Part shown: in pieces, positions 57,694 to 64,000 of the stretch
How the letters are laid out: every line of letters starts with the position of its first letter
Numbering within the stretch: the stretch's first letter is position 1
Source: Streptococcaceae bacterium AF77-01CM03A
GTDB taxonomy: Bacteria > Bacillota > Bacilli > Lactobacillales > Streptococcaceae
Direction of reading: 5' to 3'
Assembly: GCA_027665725.1 (NCBI GenBank)
Contig: JAQDDS010000003.1
Span: 62,001-126,000 of the forward strand
DNA: 64,000 nt
Program-made: the position numbers and the translations under genes
The notes under the pieces: model-generated
What the model saw: the letters and a program-made list of their open reading frames with translations, nothing else
The model's database searches: none
What the model was told of the DNA's origin: nothing

Positions 57694-60310
57694 GAAAAAA
57701 GTCTATCTAGCAAGTTTTATTGCACCTATAGCCATCATGTTTGTGGCTTGGGCTATTGATGGCTTCTTTCCTTTCGGGACAAAGTCACTCATGGCGGTTG
57801 ACTTTAACGCACAGTATATTGGCTTATATGCTTATTTCAAACATTTATTTTTAAATGGCGATTGGAGTAGTTTCTTCTACTCTTTCTCTAAATCCATTGG
57901 AGGTGGGATGTTAGGGATTTGGGGCTTCAACTTGTTGAGTCCATTTAACTTACTCTTTCTATTAACCTCTGAAGAAAATTTCCAATGGGTGGTTCCAATT
58001 GTTATTGCCTTACGTTATGGAGCGATGGGATTAACCATGGCACATTTCTTGGTTAAACGTTATGATGGGTTAAAGAATAAGGCCTACTTGGTTCCAATCG
58101 TCGCTACCATCTACGCATTAAATGGGTTTAATGTTAGTTATCAAATGAACCCAATTTTCTATGATGGAATGATCATGCTTCCATTAGTTTTAATTGGGGT
58201 TGAACAAGTATTAGATAACAAATCTCCGAGAGGCTACATTGGCATGCTTGCCTTATCTCTCTTTGTACAATTTTACATGGGTTATATGACCTGCATTTTT
58301 GTGGTCATTTATGCTTTGTTCTACATTATTCGTTCAGAGAACTTACGAAATAAAAAGGTTATTCTAACAAGAATAGGGAAATTAGCTGCCGCATCTATAC
58401 TAGCTGTTGGAATAGTATCAGCTGTATTGCTCCCAATTCTGATTAGTTTGGTATCAACAAAAGGGGGCTTGCAAAGCACTCTGAGATTTGATTGGAAGTT
58501 ACAAATCAATCCGTTTGAGATTTTAGCAAAACTCTTTTTAGGAGCTTTTGATAATACTTCTTGGCCAGCTGGACCTAACTTGCCAAATATATATGTGGCT
58601 AGCTTTGGTTTACTAGGAACACTTTATTACTTTATTTCAAGTAAGATTTCAAAATGGAGTAAAATTGCAGCAAGTTTTGTTCTCGTAGTGTTTTTGATTT
58701 CTTGTGCCCATGAATTTACAAGTAAGTTGTGGCATATGGGACAAAATCCTGCTGGATTTTTCTATCGCTTCTCATGGATTATTGCTTTCTTTTTAGTTTA
58801 TTTGGCTTATCTAAGTCTACGAGAAGTGGAGAAATTTACTAAAAGAGAAGCTAGCTTCATACTGATTAGCGGTGCAGTTATCTTTTCTATTGTACAGTTA
58901 CAACAACACTCTTTCTTGACAGTTTGGCAACGTCTTGCAACGATTTTGATTTTTGTGGTTTTGCTTGCAGCTTTATTCTATCCTAAAGTAAAAAGAGCTT
59001 GGATGATTATAGCTGCTTTGACTGTAGTTGAGTTAACAGCTAATGCAGCGCTTGTTCAATCAAGAGTTGGGTATACAGACGCTTATAAGTATCACGATGC
59101 AGTTTTACAATTAAAGGAAGCGATTAATCCAATTAGACCTGACCACAGTGATTTTTACAGAATTAATAAATCATTCAATTTAAGTAAGAATGATCCATTT
59201 ATGGTGGATTATCCGGGTCTATCGGTTTTCAGTTCCAACCTGGAAAATAGTACACGTGATTTATTTGACCGTTTAGGAAACAACGGAATTAATGCAACGA
59301 CCTACTATCAAGGAACTCCGTTCCAAGATGCGCTCTTCTCAGTAAAATATCTAGTGACTCCAAAACCAGTGCTTAAAGAGGACTATCCTGATACATCCAA
59401 ACTGTATGTATTCGGAAACATGGTAACGCGTAAAGATATTACGACAAAAGCACCTGTTTATGAAGCTGCTAGAACAAAGACATTCGAGACAGGTTTGATT
59501 TTGCCAATTGCTTATGGTGTTAATGATGCAACGGTGAATGTGAAATTAGAGAACCATCAACCGATTCAAAATCAAAATAAGATTGTACAAGCTATGGGGG
59601 CAACGAGCGAAAATTATTTAGCTGTACTCGGAGCAAATGAGATGAAATTGGACAATATGGAAGTTGTAGATCCCTCTAAACCGGAAACCTATAAGCGTAT
59701 TGATTCTTCAAAACCAGGAACGATTACCTATCATTTAGTACCTCAATCTGCTGAGGATTATTGGGTAGCAATTCCGCAAATATTATCTCATACAGACAAA
59801 AATAAAATTCGTGTCATGTTAAATGGCAAAAATTATGAATTCCAAGATAAATTCCAACAAATGCAATTTATTCAGATTGCACATAATTCAGTCGGTCAAC
59901 CTACAGATTTGACGATTGAAATTGATTCGGATAATGAATATAATTTATCTGGATTGCGCTTGGCTCGTTCTAATGCTGCTCTAGCAAATCGTATCATTCA
60001 AGAACGTCAGCTGCAAGGAATAAAATTAACTCATTGGGATAATCGTAGTTTTAAAGGAACAGTGAATATAACTGATGACAGTACTTGGATGATGACCAGT
60101 ATCCCATATGAAAAAGGTTGGACTGTTAAAGTAGATGGAAAAGTAGTTGAAACTGCTAAAGTTTGGGATAGTTTGTTAGCCTACAAGATTACACCAGGTG
60201 AACATACAATTGAAATGAGTTACTTGCCAGATGGATTTGTCGTAGGTTTTCTAATTTCAATTTTATCAACCTCTCTTTATGGATTTGCAATTTATAAAAA
60301 ATGGATTTAA
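57683..60310 (+). CDS. YfhO-family GT-C glycosyltransferase, first paralogue
   Basis: 875 residues. About 12 to 13 membrane segments occupy the first 460 residues and one more lies at the C-terminus, with a large extracellular part between (about 465-845). The first loop has the acidic motif MAVDFNAQYIGLYAYFKHLF (about 33-52), the probable catalytic region of this GT-C type family, and FSKSIGGGMLGIWGFN follows. It would take a sugar from undecaprenyl phosphate outside the cell and add it to a surface polymer. It overlaps the GT2 gene. Confidence 0.9.
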   Translation: MTTKKKVYLASFIAPIAIMFVAWAIDGFFPFGTKSLMAVDFNAQYIGLYAYFKHLFLNGDWSSFFYSFSKSIGGGMLGIWGFNLLSPFNLLFLLTSEENFQWVVPIVIALRYGAMGLTMAHFLVKRYDGLKNKAYLVPIVATIYALNGFNVSYQMNPIFYDGMIMLPLVLIGVEQVLDNKSPRGYIGMLALSLFVQFYMGYMTCIFVVIYALFYIIRSENLRNKKVILTRIGKLAAASILAVGIVSAVLLPILISLVSTKGGLQSTLRFDWKLQINPFEILAKLFLGAFDNTSWPAGPNLPNIYVASFGLLGTLYYFISSKISKWSKIAASFVLVVFLISCAHEFTSKLWHMGQNPAGFFYRFSWIIAFFLVYLAYLSLREVEKFTKREASFILISGAVIFSIVQLQQHSFLTVWQRLATILIFVVLLAALFYPKVKRAWMIIAALTVVELTANAALVQSRVGYTDAYKYHDAVLQLKEAINPIRPDHSDFYRINKSFNLSKNDPFMVDYPGLSVFSSNLENSTRDLFDRLGNNGINATTYYQGTPFQDALFSVKYLVTPKPVLKEDYPDTSKLYVFGNMVTRKDITTKAPVYEAARTKTFETGLILPIAYGVNDATVNVKLENHQPIQNQNKIVQAMGATSENYLAVLGANEMKLDNMEVVDPSKPETYKRIDSSKPGTITYHLVPQSAEDYWVAIPQILSHTDKNKIRVMLNGKNYEFQDKFQQMQFIQIAHNSVGQPTDLTIEIDSDNEYNLSGLRLARSNAALANRIIQERQLQGIKLTHWDNRSFKGTVNITDDSTWMMTSIPYEKGWTVKVDGKVVETAKVWDSLLAYKITPGEHTIEMSYLPDGFVVGFLISILSTSLYGFAIYKKWI

Positions 60311-60330
60311 TATAGTAGGAGTAGACTATA

Positions 60331-62928
60331 ATGAAAATTTCAAAAATGAAATTAAAATTTAGTTCGCTATTCTTTGTTCCATTTATGGGTATGTTAGGAG
60401 TCTTCCTTTGTTTAGGGTTGACTCCCTTTTCACAAAATTCGGTGCATAGTGGAGATTTTCTTTCACAATATTTTCCGCTTTATATCGGATTACATAAACT
60501 ATTTTGGAGCGGCGATTTTAGCGGTCTGTTTTGGTCCTTCTCTAAATCCCTGGGAGGAGCAATGCCAAGTGTATGGGGCTTTAATAGTTTAAGTCCTTTC
60601 ACGTTTTTATACGTAATTTTTCCAATTTCGACATTTCATATTTTGAGTTATGTGATTCCACTCATTCGCTTTGGAGTAATGGGAGTGGCGTTTGGATATT
60701 TTCTTGAGAAGAAATATCAGGGTATCAGCAAAAATTATTGGCTTTCATTAGCCTTATCAACCTCTTATGCACTTAGTGGATTTATCGTTTCTCAGCATTT
60801 CAATCCCAACTTTTTAGATAATCTAGTTTATGTCCCTTTCATTCTTCTTGGTATTGAAGAAATCGTAGAAGGAAAACGATCGTTTAAATTACCGATTTTC
60901 CTTGCAGTCAGCCTGATTACGAATTTCTATACAGGGTATATGATGTGCCTTTTTGTGGCTCTCTATGCATTCTATGCTGTTTTTTCAAAGAAAGCTTCCT
61001 TGAAAGACTACCTATTGAAAATTGGTAGGGTTGCATTGTTTGCAATGATTGGAGTAGGACTTGCAATGTTTTGGTTACTACCAGTGTTTGGTGCCTTGGT
61101 AGAAAGTAAGGCAAGTGCAGGAAGTACATTTGAATGGTCTTCTAAAATCGTAAATGATCTTATAACTTATCCTCAAAAATTTATTCTAGGCTCTTTTAGT
61201 GAAAAAGAGTGGGGGGACCCAAAAGCCTTACCGCACCTTTTCATTGGAAGTTTAGGTCTCTTTGGACTGTTTGTTTTCTATGTAAAAAAAGAAATTTCTC
61301 TTCGTAGCAAATTATCTGCAACATTCGTATTATTGATTTTACTACTTTCCTTCAATATTCAAGGCTTTGATCAAATTTGGCATATGGGGCAACGTCCGGT
61401 CGGTTTCTACTTTAGAAATTCTTGGATTGCAAATGCCTTTATGTTGGTCTTAGCTTCCGAAAGTTTGATGAAGTGGAAAAATGGATTCCGATTTAATGAA
61501 TTTTTGGTAGCTCTTATAGGTTTTGGGTCAATTTTATTGTTCTCAATGCTTGCTACACTTTCTTATGTAGAAACATTACAGAAAATACTGGCATTTATTA
61601 TTTATAGTATCGTTTTATGTGCATTCTTTTTAACAAAGGTGGATTTATCTCGAAGACTACAAATAGCAACAGGAGTTGTTATTGTAGAGTTACTATTGGG
61701 TGCGTTTATTGGACTGAAAAGAGTACCATTTTTCGTTAGTAATTCTAGTTTAAAGACTCAAATGGAGAATGCGATTGCTTTTGATGAAGAAGGTTATAGT
61801 AAATTAAATCAATTTACACGTCTGGAGATGAATAAGGGATTGTCGCATGCCAATTTCCCGATTGCTTATAATTATAATGGAGCCTCTCACTTTACATCGA
61901 GTTTAGAGCATACATTAATTGAAGAATTTAGTCACTTAGGACTTCCTGCCTCTCAATCAGTTGTAAACTATACAGGGCGAAATATTATTTTAGATTCTAT
62001 GTTTGGTTTTTCGCGGTTTATGATGGATGGCGATGAGAATAAGGTCTTTGCGGATATTCGTGGTTTATATCAGAAAGAAGGAACCTTAAAGAACTTTGCT
62101 GTTTATCAAAATCCATATGCCCTCTCCTTGGGATATTTAACAAATAAGGATCTTGCAATAAATGTAAGTTTTGAAAAGAACAAACCTGTTAATAATTTAA
62201 ATCAATTGTTACAAGTTGTGGGGATTGCTGAGAAGGCAGGTCTTAAAGAAGTAAGTGTATCAGAAGCCCATGTTGAAAATTTAACGAAAAATGGTGACAA
62301 ATACACAATTACTCAAGAGGGTACTCCGGTAAAAATTGAATGGAAGTTATCTCTTGAACCAAACAAGTTGTACTTTGTTGAAATTCCAGAAAGACAAGCT
62401 GGTTCAATTATTAAATCAAAAGTGTTGGTAGACGGATTAAGTTATCCTTATGAAAATCGATTCAGAGAAAATCAATTATGGGTAGTTGGAAATGGAAACT
62501 TAAACAAAACGCTTACATTTACAATTGATGAAGGAAAAGCCAAAGAATGGGATCTTCGTGGTTTTAAATTCTATTCAATCGATATACCAACTCTAACCAA
62601 TACTTTGGAACGGTTTAAAAAAGCAAATGACATCACCATTGATTCTTATTCAAATTCAACAGTGAAAGCACACGTTAATGTTACAAATAGTGAACAATCC
62701 TTTGCAACTTTCACTATTCCATACCATTCAGGTTGGAGTGTAACAGTAGATGGTCAAGCTCAAGAGGTTCAAAAATCGCTTGGTTTCTTTATGGGTGTAT
62801 CACTAACGGAAGGAGAACATGAGATTGTATGGAGTTATAGCCCACCAGGGTTAAACTCTGGAATAGTACTTTCAATGACTTCTCTCATCGCACTCATTTA
62901 TTTGTGGAAAAAGAAAAAAGTGGAGTAG
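60331..62928 (+). CDS. YfhO-family GT-C glycosyltransferase, second paralogue
   Basis: 865 residues, clearly related to the preceding protein (SGDFLSQYFPLYIGLHKLFWSGDF against DFNAQYIGLYAYFKHLFLNGDW; FSKSLGGAMPSVWGFN against FSKSIGGGMLGIWGFN; WHMGQRPVGFYFRNSW against WHMGQNPAGFFYRFSW). Same layout of a membrane-rich N-terminal half, extracellular C-terminal half and final anchor. It starts 20 nt after the first paralogue. The two may glycosylate different polymers or act as a complex. Confidence 0.9.
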   Translation: MKISKMKLKFSSLFFVPFMGMLGVFLCLGLTPFSQNSVHSGDFLSQYFPLYIGLHKLFWSGDFSGLFWSFSKSLGGAMPSVWGFNSLSPFTFLYVIFPISTFHILSYVIPLIRFGVMGVAFGYFLEKKYQGISKNYWLSLALSTSYALSGFIVSQHFNPNFLDNLVYVPFILLGIEEIVEGKRSFKLPIFLAVSLITNFYTGYMMCLFVALYAFYAVFSKKASLKDYLLKIGRVALFAMIGVGLAMFWLLPVFGALVESKASAGSTFEWSSKIVNDLITYPQKFILGSFSEKEWGDPKALPHLFIGSLGLFGLFVFYVKKEISLRSKLSATFVLLILLLSFNIQGFDQIWHMGQRPVGFYFRNSWIANAFMLVLASESLMKWKNGFRFNEFLVALIGFGSILLFSMLATLSYVETLQKILAFIIYSIVLCAFFLTKVDLSRRLQIATGVVIVELLLGAFIGLKRVPFFVSNSSLKTQMENAIAFDEEGYSKLNQFTRLEMNKGLSHANFPIAYNYNGASHFTSSLEHTLIEEFSHLGLPASQSVVNYTGRNIILDSMFGFSRFMMDGDENKVFADIRGLYQKEGTLKNFAVYQNPYALSLGYLTNKDLAINVSFEKNKPVNNLNQLLQVVGIAEKAGLKEVSVSEAHVENLTKNGDKYTITQEGTPVKIEWKLSLEPNKLYFVEIPERQAGSIIKSKVLVDGLSYPYENRFRENQLWVVGNGNLNKTLTFTIDEGKAKEWDLRGFKFYSIDIPTLTNTLERFKKANDITIDSYSNSTVKAHVNVTNSEQSFATFTIPYHSGWSVTVDGQAQEVQKSLGFFMGVSLTEGEHEIVWSYSPPGLNSGIVLSMTSLIALIYLWKKKKVE

Positions 62929-62954
62929 ATAACATATTTTGTTGCCTATTCCAA

Positions 62955-62992
62955 TAAAAAAGGATGAAGTTCTTATGAACTTCATCCTTTTT
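62955..62992. terminator. Bidirectional terminator between YfhO and ilvD
   Basis: Stem AAGGATGAAGTTC / GAACTTCATCCTT flanked by A and T runs, between convergent genes. Confidence 0.88.
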
Positions 62993-63049
62993 GCATGCTC
63001 ATTATATTAGACCGTAATAAGACAATCCTTTATAGAATGATATAAAAAT

Positions 63050-64000
63050 TTATTTTTTACCCGATTGTTCCATATTCCAGAAGTCTGTAACGGCACCACG
63101 GGATGCAGAAGATACGGTATGGGCATACTTACCGAGGACACCACGGCTATAGAGAGGTGGCAAGGTTGTTTCTGCTTTGCGTTTTTCAAGTTCTTCATCA
63201 GATACAGCCATGGAAATTTCTTTAGTATCTTGGTCGACAGTGACGATATCACCTGTACGGAGGTAGGCAATTGGTCCACCATCCTGAGCTTCAGGAGCGA
63301 TATGTCCGACAACCAGTCCATAAGTACCACCAGAGAAGCGTCCGTCTGTCAAGAGGGCAACCTTGTCTCCTTGACCTTTACCAACGATCATTGATGAAAG
63401 TGAGAGCATCTCAGGCATACCAGGACCACCCTTAGGACCGACGAAACGAACAACGACAACGTCGCCATCAACGATTTCATCTGACAAGACAGCTTGGATA
63501 GCATCTTCTTCTGAGTCAAAGACCTTAGCTGGACCAACGTGACGACGAACCTTCACACCTGACACCTTGGCAACGGCACCGTCAGGAGCAAGATTACCGT
63601 TCAAGATGATAAGCGGACCGTCCGCACGTTTAGGATTTTCAAGTGGCATGATGACTTTTTGACCTGGAGTAAGATCTGCAAAGTCAGCTAAGTTTTCAGC
63701 GACAGTCTTACCAGTACATGTGATGCGGTCTCCATGAAGGAATCCATTTGCCAGCAAGTACTTCATAACCGCAGGCACACCACCAACTTCGTAAAGGTCT
63801 TGGAAGACATACTGACCAGAAGGTTTTAAATCGGCCAAGTGAGGAACACGTTCTTGGATGGTATTAAAGTCCTCAAGTGACAAGTCAACATTAGCTGCGT
63901 GGGCAATAGCAAGCAAGTGAAGAGTGGCGTTAGTAGAACCACCTAGAGCCATTGTCACTGTAATGGCATCTTCAAAGGCTTCACGAGTCAAGATATCTGA
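63050..64000 (-). CDS. ilvD: Dihydroxy-acid dehydratase, C-terminal part
   Basis: About 317 residues are visible and the frame is open to the right window edge, so the N-terminal part lies outside. It dehydrates dihydroxy acids in valine, leucine and isoleucine synthesis. Visible family features are [17 protein letters not shown] (about residues 19-35 of this part), [15 protein letters not shown], and [23 protein letters not shown]. It is convergent with the YfhO genes. Confidence 0.95.
   Translation of the reverse strand, partial: SDILTREAFEDAITVTMALGGSTNATLHLLAIAHAANVDLSLEDFNTIQERVPHLADLKPSGQYVFQDLYEVGGVPAVMKYLLANGFLHGDRITCTGKTVAENLADFADLTPGQKVIMPLENPKRADGPLIILNGNLAPDGAVAKVSGVKVRRHVGPAKVFDSEEDAIQAVLSDEIVDGDVVVVRFVGPKGGPGMPEMLSLSSMIVGKGQGDKVALLTDGRFSGGTYGLVVGHIAPEAQDGGPIAYLRTGDIVTVDQDTKEISMAVSDEELEKRKAETTLPPLYSRGVLGKYAHTVSSASRGAVTDFWNMEQSGKK

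Overview
The window looks like chromosomal DNA from a Streptococcus of the mitis group, close to S. pneumoniae, S. mitis and S. oralis. The evidence is low-GC DNA, extended -10 promoters (TGnTATAAT), pneumococcus-like gene blocks (uppS-cdsA-rseP-proS; ruvB with neighbouring cia-type small RNA genes; pepC next to manLMN; a TCS11-like ABC/kinase/regulator locus) and a PBP1b very close to the pneumococcal protein. Species is not decided from sequence alone. No rRNA, tRNA, CRISPR array or prophage was seen.

Layout. 1-4.3 kb: end of a lipoprotein gene, then an operon of two small membrane proteins, an ABC exporter and a kinase/regulator pair, with a palindromic operator candidate in front. 4.3-11.6 kb: a valS operon read leftwards from a T-box leader (T-box, GNAT acetyltransferase, large AT-rich superfamily 1 helicase, valS), followed by a DUF3883 gene. 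11.6-18.5 kb: an HhH protein, then uppS-cdsA-rseP-proS and bglA. 18.5-27.3 kb, leftward: dapH, a diaminopimelate deacetylase, formyl-THF cyclo-ligase and rhomboid; pbp1b with a DMT transporter; gpsA-galU. 27.4-38.1 kb, rightward: leuS, an ABC/LytTR/DUF3021 operon, two GNATs, ruvB, a nucleotidyltransferase, rsuA and pepC, with two CiaR-type small RNA genes flanking ruvB and its neighbour.

38.1-41.7 kb is a mosaic island between pepC and manN. It holds an ISL3 transposase gene, a DUF4230 membrane protein, a 157-bp direct repeat, a chimeric transposase/oxidoreductase pseudogene, a leucine-rich-repeat fragment, a decapitated next gene and the ends of two kinds of insertion sequence. 41.7-44.6 kb is manLMN (mannose/glucose PTS), with a core promoter, cre site and CiaR repeat packed into about 55 bp.

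44.8-56.6 kb: a glutamate-cysteine ligase-like protein, thrC, a MATE exporter, a HAD phosphatase, a LysM surface protein, MarR/DUF1304, DUF975, tgt, an OatA-like O-acetyltransferase and a SufT-like protein. 56.7-62.9 kb is a likely three-component cell-envelope glycosylation cassette: a polyprenyl-phosphate glycosyltransferase plus two YfhO-type GT-C proteins. The window ends inside ilvD.

Themes. Envelope construction dominates (uppS, cdsA, pbp1b, galU, dapH, OatA, GT2/YfhO, LysM). CiaR-type TTTAAG-N5-TTTAAG repeats occur three times within 11 kb. Three genes (ruvB, rsuA and the DUF975 gene) have a -10 hexamer placed so that transcription should begin at the start codon. The most unusual parts are the helicase inside the T-box-controlled valS operon, the LytTR operon with its 9-N12-9 direct repeat, the pepC-manN mosaic and the tandem YfhO cassette.
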